Notes: generated by a model from the sequence alone, not told the origin. Counted from the stretch's first letter, positions 1 through 8,495 are shown. The stretch is DNA of 64,000 bases from Chryseobacterium sp. 3008163 (GCF_003669035.1 NZ_CP033070.1:682001-746000); one strand, 5' to 3'. Program-made: numbers and translations.

Positions 1-52
1 AAATATTGATCCGTTGTGTTTTGAATTGATGCGGGAAATGAATAAAAAGTAG
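1..52 (+). CDS. C-terminal end of an unidentified CDS (partial)
   Basis: An open frame enters from the left edge (codons start at base 2) and ends at TAG 50-52. The visible tail reads NIDPLCFELMREMNKK. It is too short to assign a family. It is called coding only because the frame is open from the edge and is followed by about 120 bases of AT-rich non-coding sequence before the next start. A 16-codon open frame can occur by chance, so confidence is low. Confidence 0.3.
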   Translation, partial: NIDPLCFELMREMNKK

Positions 53-176
53 TATTGTTTTCTTTGCAACAAATAATTTTTAGGAAAAGATTATTTATTT
101 TTATTGTAATATTTTTGACCCCAAAATTAAACAGAGTCAATTAGTTATCACAAAATTAAAATATTTAAATTTAACA

Positions 177-629
177 ATGCGACCATATAAAGGATATATT
201 AAAGACGACCCTAACTTCAAAATTTTGTTTGAGAACACAGTAATGATAGTTGGACACATTTTTGAAACTTCATATTGCTTCGATAAATTAACAAAAGAAG
301 AATTTCCCATTTTTGAGTTTGATGATGATCCGTGTTGCGGCATTTTGGGACAAAACAATGATTGGTGTTTGATAGGTGGCGATGTTTTAATCCTAAAAAC
401 TTGGGTTGACAATACTTTGAGATTAGTAGGTGATCTTAAACAAATATTTGATTTAAAATGTATTGATGCTTACACTACTCAAATTTTAACAGATCCTTGG
501 TCAGAAAATTCTGAAATTTGGCAAGTTTCAATTGACTTAAATAAACTGACACAACCATTAACTTTAACAAAGATACGAGACTTCAAAGAGTATTTTGACA
601 AACCATATTCAGAAAATATTGAATGGTAA
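177..629 (+). CDS. Hypothetical protein, 150 aa, acidic, cytosolic
   Basis: I do not recognise the family. The product is a soluble, acidic protein with no signal peptide or membrane segment. It contains an acidic stretch (FEFDDDP, about residues 46-52) followed by CCGILG, and a C-terminal NIEW. The ATG at 177 is preceded by AT-rich sequence without a Shine-Dalgarno, which is normal in Bacteroidota; a TATTTTTG at 110-117 fits the -7 promoter element. It stands alone, convergent with the deformylase-like gene downstream. Its size and composition resemble small orphan immunity-type proteins of this phylum, but that is only an impression. Confidence 0.6.
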   Translation: MRPYKGYIKDDPNFKILFENTVMIVGHIFETSYCFDKLTKEEFPIFEFDDDPCCGILGQNNDWCLIGGDVLILKTWVDNTLRLVGDLKQIFDLKCIDAYTTQILTDPWSENSEIWQVSIDLNKLTQPLTLTKIRDFKEYFDKPYSENIEW

Positions 630-659
630 TAACACTGATTTATATTGTAGATTTATCTT

Positions 660-1289
660 TTACCTCGTCACAGAATCACTCCTTTTATAAGCATCCACTT
701 TTATATACTCATCATTGATTTCCTTTTCTTTTTTATCTGAAATTAAAACACCGAAAAGATGGTCGATCTCGTGTTGGAAAATCACGGCAGTAAAACCTTC
801 TACAATTTCTGTAAACTTTTGGCCTTTTAAATCTACATATTGTAATTGAATCACTTTGCTTCTGTAAAACTGTCCACGAAATTCAGGGATTGATAAATCA
901 CCTTCCGGGCCAAGATTTTGAAGTTCAGATTTCCATGTAATCACAGGATTGATGAAGTATTCTAATGGCTCTCCAGCTTTATCGAAACGCTGCACCCAGA
1001 TTATTTTTCTATTGATTCCTACTTGTGGTGCGGCGATTCCTACTCCACCGTCAGTCGAAAGTAAGGATTCTTTCATTCTGGCGACCAATGTTGCTGTATT
1101 TGGATCTGTTGGGTTGATTTCTTTTGATTGATCTAATAAAGTGATGTGTTGATGAGAATCGGTTGTTTGAAAAATAGGCAAACCGGTTTTTATGTCGCCT
1201 TGATTGATTAGGGAAATCTCGGTTGACGTCAGTTTTTGAGCGTTGATAAAACTGATGAAGAATATGAGAAGTAAAGAGATTTTTTTCAT
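660..1289 (-). CDS. Secreted peptide-deformylase-like protein with Cys-to-Asp metal site
   Basis: The 209-aa protein has the three motifs of the peptide deformylase family: GVGIAAPQ (residues 82-89), EGDLS (129-133) and HEIDH (173-177). Deformylases remove the N-formyl group from nascent proteins in the cytosol, using Fe/Zn held by one Cys and two His. Two features are unusual. Residues 1-18 (MKKISLLLIFFISFINAQ) form a signal peptide, so the protein should leave the cytosol. The metal-binding Cys of EGCLS is Asp131 here (codon 897-899). The second metal-binding motif HExxH is intact. It is probably not the housekeeping enzyme; a periplasmic metallo-amidase, or a deformylase with altered metal preference, is possible. 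It is convergent with the gene at 177-629. Confidence 0.85.
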   Translation of the reverse strand: MKKISLLLIFFISFINAQKLTSTEISLINQGDIKTGLPIFQTTDSHQHITLLDQSKEINPTDPNTATLVARMKESLLSTDGGVGIAAPQVGINRKIIWVQRFDKAGEPLEYFINPVITWKSELQNLGPEGDLSIPEFRGQFYRSKVIQLQYVDLKGQKFTEIVEGFTAVIFQHEIDHLFGVLISDKKEKEINDEYIKVDAYKRSDSVTR

Positions 1290-1336
1290 TGTTACAAAAT
1301 ATAAACAAATATAACCATTGCTTTTTAAACATAATG

Positions 1337-1417
1337 TTTGTCATTCTGACGAAGGAAGAATCTAAGCTGTATTTTTAGAGATTCTTCACTACATTTCATT
1401 TCGTTCAGAATGACAAA
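1337..1417. repeat. REP-like inverted repeat with GTCATTC / GAATGAC ends
   Basis: The left arm contains TTTGTCATTCTGA and AAGAATCT (1337-1363). The right arm contains AGATTCTT (from 1379) and TCAGAATGACAAA (to 1417). Folded, they form a long imperfect hairpin in the gap between the deformylase-like gene and the ChaN gene. The same GTCATTC...GAATCT arms recur as a perfect 25-bp inverted repeat at 37252-37332, so this is one interspersed family. The rest of the 1290-1554 gap holds only a small GGCTAAAGCC hairpin at about 1434-1443. Confidence 0.7.
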
Positions 1418-1554
1418 TTTTGCGTAAAAAACAGGCTAAAGCCGTTTCTATTGAATGTTTTTATTTAGATTTCTACATTGCGTATAGTTTTTATCTCATG
1501 CAGATTTAGCAAATTCACTAGATAAAAAATATGAGTAATCTGCGATAGATAACT

Positions 1555-2427
1555 TTAATAAGTTTTCGTCATATCCGCAGGAATGATCAGATTAAAATCT
1601 GTCGGGATATAATCTTTTTCAGGGACTTTCAAGTCAGAATTTTCAGATTCAAAGACCGAAATGACCGCCATTTTCAGGTTCGGGTTTTTCTGTTTGATGT
1701 ACCAGTAGATTCCGCCAAATTCTTTGCTGTGGAAATTTCCGTTGTAGTGGATGAATGTTTTTCCGGCTTCAAAATTTTTCAGGATAGATTCTGCCATTGT
1801 TGCGTCTTTGATGGCCTGTGCAGAAATGAAGTTCATCACTTTGGTTCCTTCGGCATGATCACCCATCATTTTTTTCATTTCAGGATAACCAGGCGTATCT
1901 AACGTAACTTTTATAGGAAGTTGGGCAATGTATGACTTATCTTTTTGACCCAATTTATTTAAAGATTCGAGACCTTCTTTGGCAGTTTGGGACGCATATC
2001 TTCTCGGAACGTTTGTAGCGATGAATTTCAACTTTTTATCTTTAGCAAAATCTACCAAAGGCTGATAATCTGTCGCAAAGTTGTTCCAAAGACGTGCTGA
2101 ATCTTTCAAAGTTTTTGCATCAAATTTTCCGCTTAAATAATTGTCTAACTGAGATTGATTATCTCTTTCAAACATTTCGGCTCCTAAAATTAACTGTCCT
2201 TTTTTCTTTGCAAATAGAGCTTCCGTAATTTTTAACTGAAGCCAGTGGTTGATGGAACTGTTGTGATTTTCACCAAAGAAAACGATGTCATAGTCCGCTA
2301 ATTCTTTGACGAGCTTTTCAGTTTTTATTTCTTTTCCTTTTTTGTCGTAGAATTGATAAGGCTTAATGTTTTGTGCTTTCAATACTGAAAATCCCAGCAG
2401 CAACAGGATGATGAAAGTATTTTTCAT
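1555..2427 (-). CDS. ChaN family haem-binding uptake protein
   Basis: The 290-aa protein begins with a signal peptide (MKNTFIILLLLGFSVLKAQ) and matches the ChaN/DUF399 haem-binding family: VFFGENHNS near residue 50, GAEMFERDNQ near residue 82, and a late FIHYNGNFHS. In Campylobacter, ChaN-type lipoproteins bind paired haems and lie beside haem uptake genes. The next genes on the same strand (2995-10630) are a haem uptake operon, which supports a haem or iron role at the envelope. No lipobox Cys is visible, so it is probably periplasmic rather than a lipoprotein. A 567-bp repeat-filled gap separates it from hmuS, so it is likely transcribed separately. Confidence 0.8.
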   Translation of the reverse strand: MKNTFIILLLLGFSVLKAQNIKPYQFYDKKGKEIKTEKLVKELADYDIVFFGENHNSSINHWLQLKITEALFAKKKGQLILGAEMFERDNQSQLDNYLSGKFDAKTLKDSARLWNNFATDYQPLVDFAKDKKLKFIATNVPRRYASQTAKEGLESLNKLGQKDKSYIAQLPIKVTLDTPGYPEMKKMMGDHAEGTKVMNFISAQAIKDATMAESILKNFEAGKTFIHYNGNFHSKEFGGIYWYIKQKNPNLKMAVISVFESENSDLKVPEKDYIPTDFNLIIPADMTKTY

Positions 2428-2509
2428 TCTTATTTATTTTATCGTCTTAATTTACTATTATTTTAAATAATCAAAGTAGGGGTGGCTCATTTTAGTTTTT
2501 TGATGCAAA

Positions 2510-2760
2510 AATATAGTTTCGGAAGTAAGAATATAGTTCAACAATCCTCTAATACTGTTCGACAATGCTTCAATATAGTTTGACAACGCTCCAACATAGC
2601 TTGACAGTGCTTCAATATCGTTTGACAATGCTAGAATATATTTTGACAACACAAAAATATAATTCCACAATGCTCGAATATCATTTGACAACGCTAAAAT
2701 ATAGTTCCCACCCGCTCCAATATTGTATGAGGAAGCAAGAATAGTCTTTTCAGATGCCTA
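2510..2760. repeat. Tandem array of about eleven 21-bp units
   Basis: Imperfect units of exactly 21 bp begin at 2530, 2551, 2572, 2593, 2614, 2635, 2656, 2677, 2698 and 2719, with degenerate units at each end. The consensus is close to AATATAGTTTGACAATGCT plus two variable bases. Because 21 is a multiple of three, one minus-strand frame stays open and would encode a 7-residue repeat (ALSNYIE-like), but it has no ATG and no leader. The array fills most of the gap between chaN and hmuS. There are no spacers, so it is not a CRISPR array. Confidence 0.85.
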
Positions 2761-2940
2761 CATTAGATTCCTGGAAGTTATATCTATTTGGGGCTTGATC
2801 TGTTTTTTATTTTTAAAGTTTGCTATTTTTGAAACACTAATGACACCAATAATTTTCACTAATAATTCTTTAATCCAAACTTTTAATATTCGTGGTATTT
2901 GTGAAAAAAACATTTGTGCAATCTGTATTTTCATTAAAAT
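2761..2940. other. Non-coding remainder of the chaN-hmuS gap
   Basis: I see no gene here. Two overlapping short ORFs on opposite strands are AT-rich and lack protein character. The phrases AACACTAATGACACC and TTTTCACTAATAATTC resemble degenerate interspersed repeats common between genes in this phylum. The hmuS terminator begins just downstream at 2945. Confidence 0.4.
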
Positions 2941-2944
2941 AAAA

Positions 2945-2974
2945 GACCGCTTTGAATAAAAAAACAAAACGGCC
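2945..2974 (-). terminator. Probable terminator of the haem operon
   Basis: GACCGCTTTG (2945-2954) pairs imperfectly with CAAAACGGCC (2965-2974). On the minus strand the hairpin is followed by CTTTTATTTT. It lies 20 bp beyond the hmuS stop codon, where the long haem operon should end. Confidence 0.5.
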
Positions 2975-2994
2975 TCAATCAAATTATCTAATTA

Positions 2995-4023
2995 TTACTT
3001 TTCAAAATCTGCGACAAGGTCTTTCCACTCTTGCAATTCAGGGATTCCCGGTTTTCTTTTTCCGAAGAACTGAACGATGAAATCACCTTCTTTGTTGAAT
3101 ACTTCAATCGCTGTTACTTCACCGTCTTCCGTTGGTTTTTTCACAATCCAAGCTTCAGCGATTTTGGTAACGTCTAAGTGTAAGTTGAAATCAGGATCCA
3201 TCACGTTGAACCACTGTTGGTGCCACATCGTCTTCTTCACTTCACCTGTGTGAATCTGGATAATTCCTCTGTTACCAACGAAAATCATGATTGGTAAGTT
3301 CTTTTCAGATGCATCTTCAAGAACGTTGACAACTTTTGAAGTGTCTATTTTTTTAGCATAACCTTCAGGAGCCAATCTCAAAGCCTGAGTTCTTGAAACT
3401 CCGAATTTTCTGGTCATCATGAAGAAATCGTGAGTGTCTTTCAATTCTGTCCATGCTTTTTTGAACCCTTCAGCATCAATTTCTGAATCTTCTTTTTCAG
3501 GAGCTTTTGGAGCAACTGCTTCCAATTCAAAAGTTTCAGTTTGGTTTTCAGCTGTAAACTGAGCAACAATCGGCTCGAATGCTTCTGCGTTGCTGTCTTT
3601 CGTTAAATATATTTTATGAAGTGCCAGACCGTCTTTCCCGAAGAACTGAAGGCTTTTTCTGTCACCTTCCACTACTGCAAAAGCAAATTTCCAGTGATTC
3701 TGGAAGATTCTTAAATCAATATCTTCTCCTACGAAAAGCTGTGCGTGAGGACTGCTGAAATCACCATTCAAGTAAGTTCCTTTTCTCTCGTGTACGCATT
3801 CGTCGTTTCTTGTCAGGGCCATTACCTTTCCTAATTTTTCGACTTCGGTTAAGATATTGGCAAATTCAGGTTTTAGGACGGTAACTCCTTCTCCTACGTT
3901 AGTTAATAATAATTCTGCTTCGCTTACACCCAATTGTTCTGCGGCATTTCTTATTCTCAAATGTGGGTTTTCTGCTCTTAGAGCTTCCCATTTTTCTTTC
4001 AGTTCGTTAACTAATGTGCTCAT
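2995..4023 (-). CDS. hmuS: Haemin-degrading factor, HemS/ChuS type
   Basis: The 342-aa protein has the two-repeat architecture of HemS/ChuS/HmuS cytosolic haem-handling proteins. Repeat 1 spans about residues 25-165 and contains VHERKGTY (His78). Repeat 2 spans about 185-340 and contains DTHDF, whose His198 sits where the proximal haem ligand of HemS/ChuS is expected. Family members bind imported haem and release iron by non-canonical ring opening, or traffic haem. There is no signal peptide. It is the last gene of the operon, 4 bp after the methyltransferase. The cobaltochelatase-like HmuS of Porphyromonas is an unrelated protein with the same name. Confidence 0.93.
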   Translation of the reverse strand: MSTLVNELKEKWEALRAENPHLRIRNAAEQLGVSEAELLLTNVGEGVTVLKPEFANILTEVEKLGKVMALTRNDECVHERKGTYLNGDFSSPHAQLFVGEDIDLRIFQNHWKFAFAVVEGDRKSLQFFGKDGLALHKIYLTKDSNAEAFEPIVAQFTAENQTETFELEAVAPKAPEKEDSEIDAEGFKKAWTELKDTHDFFMMTRKFGVSRTQALRLAPEGYAKKIDTSKVVNVLEDASEKNLPIMIFVGNRGIIQIHTGEVKKTMWHQQWFNVMDPDFNLHLDVTKIAEAWIVKKPTEDGEVTAIEVFNKEGDFIVQFFGKRKPGIPELQEWKDLVADFEK

Positions 4024-4027
4024 TATT

Positions 4028-4678
4028 TTATTTTTTTATGGTTAAAACTGTATATAATCTTGTGATGGTTTCTTCGCCTGTTTTACTTTGAATCTGCTCT
4101 TCCTTTTCTGAGATTTTCATTCTTTTAAAATGACTTTTAGAAATCAATTCTTGCATTTCATCATTGCTGTACAGCGTAAAATCGTATGCTGTGAAAGGTA
4201 ATTTTTCCATGAAATTTCTCTGCCCGAAAGTGAGAACGAAAGTTCCTTTATCTTTCAAAACTCTGTAAATTTCATTTAAATATTCAACAGGATTTTTCCA
4301 GAAATAAACGGTATTCACTGTAAATATCTTATCAAAAACCTCATCTTCGAACGGAAGTTTTTCACCTTCATACAAAACAAAATCAGCCTGATCTTTAAAT
4401 TCAGTATTTAAATTTTTAGCTTCTTGATGCATTGTTTCAGAGATGTCGATTCCTGTGTATTTTAAATCTTTAGCAATTTTTAAAAAGCTTTTCAGGTGAC
4501 CTGCATTTCCATGACCGATCTCAAGAATATTCTCGTTGTCTTCGATTAATAAGGCATGAATACTTTCCAGCGTCATTCCGATGTTGGTGGCATTCATCAT
4601 TTCGCCGATTTCAATGCCTTTTTGACCTTGCGGGTTGGCAAGATTCTGTGCTAATATTTTTAAATCTTTATCTTCCAT
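4028..4678 (-). CDS. Class I SAM-dependent methyltransferase in the haem operon
   Basis: The 216-aa soluble protein has a Methyltransf_11-type Rossmann fold. The SAM-binding motif I is ILEIGHGNAGH (about residues 51-61), and Asp of TGIDIS follows as the acidic loop. EVFDKIFTVNTVYFW is the post-motif region, and YRVLKDKGTFVLTF is the typical late strand. It is similar in size to small-molecule C/O-methyltransferases. Its ATG abuts the hmuV stop and its stop lies 4 bp before hmuS, so it is translated with the haem genes. The substrate is unknown; a role in modifying haem or a breakdown product is only inferred from position. Confidence 0.85.
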   Translation of the reverse strand: MEDKDLKILAQNLANPQGQKGIEIGEMMNATNIGMTLESIHALLIEDNENILEIGHGNAGHLKSFLKIAKDLKYTGIDISETMHQEAKNLNTEFKDQADFVLYEGEKLPFEDEVFDKIFTVNTVYFWKNPVEYLNEIYRVLKDKGTFVLTFGQRNFMEKLPFTAYDFTLYSNDEMQELISKSHFKRMKISEKEEQIQSKTGEETITRLYTVLTIKK

Positions 4679-5452
4679 TTATCCAAAAATAATCATTGGG
4701 TTTGCGTTGACAGGGTGCGGACAAATCGTACAAGGGAAATTGTATGCCTGCGTAATATTCTCTGCTGTAAAAACTTCTTCCGGCGTTCCGTAAGCGGAGA
4801 CTTTTCCTGATTTCATTAATAAAATTTTATCTGCAAACTGCGCTGCCAAATTCAAATCGTGCAAAACAACAATTGCTGAATTTTCTTTTTGCGTAAATTT
4901 TTTGATGATTTCCAAAGCTTTGTACTGATGCTTGACATCGAGATTATTCAGAGGTTCATCCAGAAAAATCAATTTCTTTTCAATCTCATTTTCCACCTGC
5001 GCCATTACTCTGGAAAGGTGTACACGCTGTTTTTCTCCACCTGATAATGTATTGTAATCTCTTTCTTTCAAGTGATAAACATCGGTTTCGTACATGTGCT
5101 TATTCATTGCTTCGAAATCTTCTTTTCTCGGCTGTGAATCAAAGTATGGATATCTACCCATCATGACCACATCTTTTACCTGCAAAGGAATTTCGTTGGA
5201 ATTGTGTTGAGAAAACTTTGCTTTATGCATCGATAATTCCCGAACTTCCCACTCAGAAATTTCTTTGTTTTTAAATAGTATTTTCTGTTTTCCCTGCTTC
5301 ACTTCATTCGCCAAAATACTCAGCAAACTTGATTTTCCGGCTCCGTTGGGACCAACAATTGCCAGAAAATCTCCGTAATCTAAAGTGACATCTACATCAT
5401 TCAGAATAAAAAATTCTTTATGCTTGTAATCAATCTGACGTGCTTTTAACAT
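4679..5452 (-). CDS. hmuV: Haemin ABC transporter ATP-binding protein HmuV
   Basis: The 257-aa ATPase energises haem import through HmuU. Walker A is GPNGAGKS (34-41), the signature is LSGGE (136-140), Walker B is LIFLDEP (161-167), and the H-loop His198 is in VVLHD. Length and sequence fit the FecE/HmuV group (iron, B12 and haem importers). The C-terminal segment CTICPHPVNANPMIIFG is a Cys/His-containing tail. Its start overlaps the hmuU stop by one base (TAATG), implying translational coupling. Confidence 0.93.
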   Translation of the reverse strand: MLKARQIDYKHKEFFILNDVDVTLDYGDFLAIVGPNGAGKSSLLSILANEVKQGKQKILFKNKEISEWEVRELSMHKAKFSQHNSNEIPLQVKDVVMMGRYPYFDSQPRKEDFEAMNKHMYETDVYHLKERDYNTLSGGEKQRVHLSRVMAQVENEIEKKLIFLDEPLNNLDVKHQYKALEIIKKFTQKENSAIVVLHDLNLAAQFADKILLMKSGKVSAYGTPEEVFTAENITQAYNFPCTICPHPVNANPMIIFG

Positions 5453-6492
5453 TAGAGTGATTTTTTAAATTTAATTAAAATAGCGATGAAAATCGGTCCA
5501 CCAATTAATGATGTTAAAATACCAATCGGTAATTCTGACGGTGCTACAATGCTTCTGCTGATGGTATCTGCAATTAAAAGTAAAATGCTTCCCAAAACTG
5601 CTGACAGAGGCAAAATGAATGTATAATTTGATTTAAATAACAATCTCAAAATATACGGTACAATAAGCCCAACAAAACCAATCGTCCCGGAAAAAGCAAC
5701 GCAGGTTCCTACCATTAGCGAAGTGATAATGACAATCTGTTTCTTTAATCTTTCTACATTGATTCCTAAATGCTGTGCATCTCTTTCGCCCAACATCATT
5801 GCATTCAATGCTTTTCCTTTTGGAAGTAAAACTGCATAGGAAATTGCAATAACCACTGCAAGAACGATGTTTTTTGTCCATGTTGCGGCGGCAAGACTTC
5901 CCATATTCCAGAAGGTAAGATCTCTCAATTGTTCATCTTTAGATATATAAATCAGAAAACCTGTAATTGAAAAACCAATCGAGGTAATGGCAACACCGCT
6001 TAACAACATCATCACGACATTTGTTTTTCCGGCGCTCGTTGAGATTCTGTACACCAGCATCATTGCTAATAAAGCTCCGATAAAAGCTGAAATACCCGTC
6101 AGTGAAAACTGAACCATCTCAGGAAGATACTCTTTGAAATGTCCTCCTAAAACAATTGCAATTGCTGCAAGTAAAGTCGCTCCTGAAGTTAAACCTATCG
6201 CCTCACCAGTTGCCAAAGGATTTTTGAACAAACCCTGCAGACTCGTTCCCGAAACGGCAAGCATACTTCCGATGAGAATCGCCATGATAATCCGAGCTGC
6301 ACGAACATCCCAAATGACATATTTATCGCTTAGTGCTAAATTTGGATCACCTGAAATATACCGGCTTAAAACGGTAAACGGTGAAACCCCATTAAAATCA
6401 TAGACCCCAATATAAAGTGCCCCAATTGCCAGAACAACCAGCAAAAGGACACTTATTAGTACATAAAAATATAATTTACTTTGTGCTTTCAA
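5452..6492 (-). CDS. hmuU: Haemin ABC transporter permease HmuU (FecCD family)
   Basis: The 346-aa polytopic inner-membrane protein of the FecCD/BtuC family forms the translocation channel for haem with HmuV. About ten hydrophobic segments are visible, starting with YFYVLISVLLLVVLAIGAL. Family signatures are RAARIIMAILIGSMLAVSGTSLQGLFKNPLA (residues about 64-94) and GTIGFVGLIVPYILR (about 269-283), the latter near the coupling region to the ATPase. The start overlaps the end of hmuT by 17 bp and the stop overlaps hmuV by one base. Confidence 0.93.
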   Translation of the reverse strand: MKAQSKLYFYVLISVLLLVVLAIGALYIGVYDFNGVSPFTVLSRYISGDPNLALSDKYVIWDVRAARIIMAILIGSMLAVSGTSLQGLFKNPLATGEAIGLTSGATLLAAIAIVLGGHFKEYLPEMVQFSLTGISAFIGALLAMMLVYRISTSAGKTNVVMMLLSGVAITSIGFSITGFLIYISKDEQLRDLTFWNMGSLAAATWTKNIVLAVVIAISYAVLLPKGKALNAMMLGERDAQHLGINVERLKKQIVIITSLMVGTCVAFSGTIGFVGLIVPYILRLLFKSNYTFILPLSAVLGSILLLIADTISRSIVAPSELPIGILTSLIGGPIFIAILIKFKKSL

Positions 6493-7354
6493 CTAAAAGT
6501 TTATTTAATGCAACTGCAGCCTCACCTAATCTTGGACCGAAACCGGAAACCAAACCTCCGTCCATAGCAATAATCTTTTTGTTTTTACCAGCGTTTGTCT
6601 GAGAAACCCCCGGCATTTTTAATGCACCTTCGTTACCACCAGAACCTTCAAGACCTGTAGAGAAGAAGAACAATACATCAGGATTTGCTTTTACCACCGC
6701 TTCCGGAGTTAAAGGTTTGAAATCTTCAAAATCATTGATTGCGTTTTCACCACCTGCAAGACCAATTAATGCAGCCATGGGTGTATTTTTCCCTGAAACC
6801 ATCATCATATTTCCTCTTGCGTAGATGAACAATACTTTTGGCTTTTTAGCGATAGGCAGTACCTGCTTTAGATCTGCATCAATTTTATCAGTCAGTTTTT
6901 GATAATCTGTGTTTCCGATCGCTTTTGCAACGTCGGCGATTAATTTTTTAGTTCCGTCAACGGTAAATTCCTGCTTGAATAATTCAGTTTTGATTCCTGA
7001 AGCTTTGATTTTCCCTAACAGATCAGGATTGATGTCTTTATCAGAAGCTAAAATTAAAGTAGGACTTACTGCCATGATCGGCTCAATCGTCATTGATCTT
7101 ACGTGACCTAAGTTTTTAGCTGTAGCTTTTAAAGATTCCGGATAGGTACTGGTAACGTCTGTTGCAACAATTTCGCTTTCGTGACCAAGAGCTGCTACAA
7201 TTTCTGTAATACCACCGCTGATAGAAACTATTTTATTATTTGATTTTGGAGTTTCAGAAGAAACTTCAGTTTTATTTTCCGTAGGTTTTTGCGCCTCTTT
7301 TTTGCAAGAGTACACTGCCATAAGTACAGATGCTGCAAGGATGAATTTTTTCAT
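6476..7354 (-). CDS. hmuT: Haemin-binding periplasmic lipoprotein HmuT
   Basis: The 292-aa protein is a class III (PeripBP_2) substrate-binding protein that would deliver haem from the periplasm to HmuUV. A lipoprotein signal ends at VYSC (Cys17), so it is probably anchored to a membrane. Motifs include KIVSISGGITEIVAALG, the long linker-like middle part, and PDVLFFFSTGLEGSGG, followed by VSGFGPRLGEA near the C terminus. The order HmuT-HmuU-HmuV with overlapping ends is the standard haem importer arrangement. Confidence 0.92.
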   Translation of the reverse strand: MKKFILAASVLMAVYSCKKEAQKPTENKTEVSSETPKSNNKIVSISGGITEIVAALGHESEIVATDVTSTYPESLKATAKNLGHVRSMTIEPIMAVSPTLILASDKDINPDLLGKIKASGIKTELFKQEFTVDGTKKLIADVAKAIGNTDYQKLTDKIDADLKQVLPIAKKPKVLFIYARGNMMMVSGKNTPMAALIGLAGGENAINDFEDFKPLTPEAVVKANPDVLFFFSTGLEGSGGNEGALKMPGVSQTNAGKNKKIIAMDGGLVSGFGPRLGEAAVALNKLLVESTK

Positions 7355-7375
7355 TTTTATTTATTATTTGATTTA

Positions 7376-8485
7376 TTATAAAGGCTTATATTCGAATTGA
7401 GGTCTTCCCCTCTCTCCTGCCGTGTTTGTCAATCTTGTAAATCTTAATTTAAAATAGAAGCCCTCAGCATCTTTTACAATATAAAAACGGTCACCATACA
7501 CTTCAAGTCCATTGGCTCCTACAGGGTTTCTCCAATTAGCCCCGATAATTCTTTGGTCATTATGTATAAATTTTGACTGATCAATATCTGAAGTTTTAAA
7601 GTTTGTAAAAGCTTCAACTCCCGAAGATGTGGAAGGAACAATAATTTCATAAACTGCTACTCCACCAACGTTATTAGTCGTTACAAAATCAGCGTAAATA
7701 TAACTTCCTGCTCCTATAATTGTATTTGTGAAAACGGTGAAACAGATGTCCCATTTCTTTTTTTCGGGTTGAATGAAGACCTGTTTTGCAATTTTATTTG
7801 GCTCTGGCTTTAGATGATTTAAGCTTACAAAACTGTAATTATAAGTTGGATCTTTTGCTACTGTTATTTCTTTGTGACTAGCATCATTCAGGTTGGCATA
7901 TTTTACCTTATATCCATTTCCTGCTCTTACTATCTGAACTTTCATCCAGCCTCTGTCGTCTCCACCCGTTGCTACAGAACCTGTCGGCACCGTACCTGTG
8001 TAAATTTCTTTACCCATATTCACTAGATAGACTGCGTTATCAGATTCGCTGGCTCTAATTTCTTCTATTGCTGTGCTTCCTGTAGGAAAATCACCTTTCA
8101 CATCATCAATGAAAGCAACATTTGCAGGATTAAAATTGGCAACCTGCACCTGGGTTTGCAATGCTGCAACACTTGCTTCTGTCACTAAATCAATATTGGT
8201 AGCATTGGGAATTTTACCTGCTGCCATCATAATTGATGAATTCAACACTACTTTAAATTCGTTTCCTGAATATAATGCAAGATCCCAATCTGTTCTTTTG
8301 GTAAGAATTTCAGTATCTGTTCCGAAATCAAACCAAACCTGGTTAGGCTGTGTGGCACCTCCAACATTAGGATCTACTCTAGCTCCGTCTGAGGGCGTTA
8401 CCACTACCGGATCTTCATTATCATTAATACACGACTGAGAAATGAATGAAGCGCCTACTAATAAGCAAAATAGTATTTTTTTCAT
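7376..8485 (-). CDS. hmuY: HmuY-like haem-binding lipoprotein
   Basis: The 369-aa protein has a lipoprotein signal with Cys19 (ISQSC) and the HmuY fold seen in Porphyromonas haemophores: VWFDFGTDTE, TDWDLALYSG (about residues 66-75), KKWDICFTVFT, and a late GDRFYIVKDAEGFYFKLRF strand pair. HmuY takes haem from host haemoproteins and hands it to the TonB receptor. It sits 10 bp after the receptor gene and 21 bp before hmuT, the expected place. The same WD-and-strand pattern occurs in the T9SS protein at 11881-13176, indicating paralogy. The usual porin-type HmuR partner is frameshifted in this assembly. Confidence 0.85.
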   Translation of the reverse strand: MKKILFCLLVGASFISQSCINDNEDPVVVTPSDGARVDPNVGGATQPNQVWFDFGTDTEILTKRTDWDLALYSGNEFKVVLNSSIMMAAGKIPNATNIDLVTEASVAALQTQVQVANFNPANVAFIDDVKGDFPTGSTAIEEIRASESDNAVYLVNMGKEIYTGTVPTGSVATGGDDRGWMKVQIVRAGNGYKVKYANLNDASHKEITVAKDPTYNYSFVSLNHLKPEPNKIAKQVFIQPEKKKWDICFTVFTNTIIGAGSYIYADFVTTNNVGGVAVYEIIVPSTSSGVEAFTNFKTSDIDQSKFIHNDQRIIGANWRNPVGANGLEVYGDRFYIVKDAEGFYFKLRFTRLTNTAGERGRPQFEYKPL

Positions 8486-8495
8486 TTTAATTTAT

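Noticed and set aside
2458..2691. Minus-strand ORF across the 21-bp repeats as a coiled-coil protein gene
   Set aside because: It has no ATG, its 7-residue periodicity follows from a 21-bp repeat, and it begins inside the array. Treated as repeat DNA, not CDS.
2510..2760. CRISPR array
   Set aside because: Units are directly abutting with no spacers, are imperfect, and no cas genes are present.
2723..2982. Two overlapping short ORFs on opposite strands
   Set aside because: Low-complexity AT-rich translations with no domain, signal or neighbour support.
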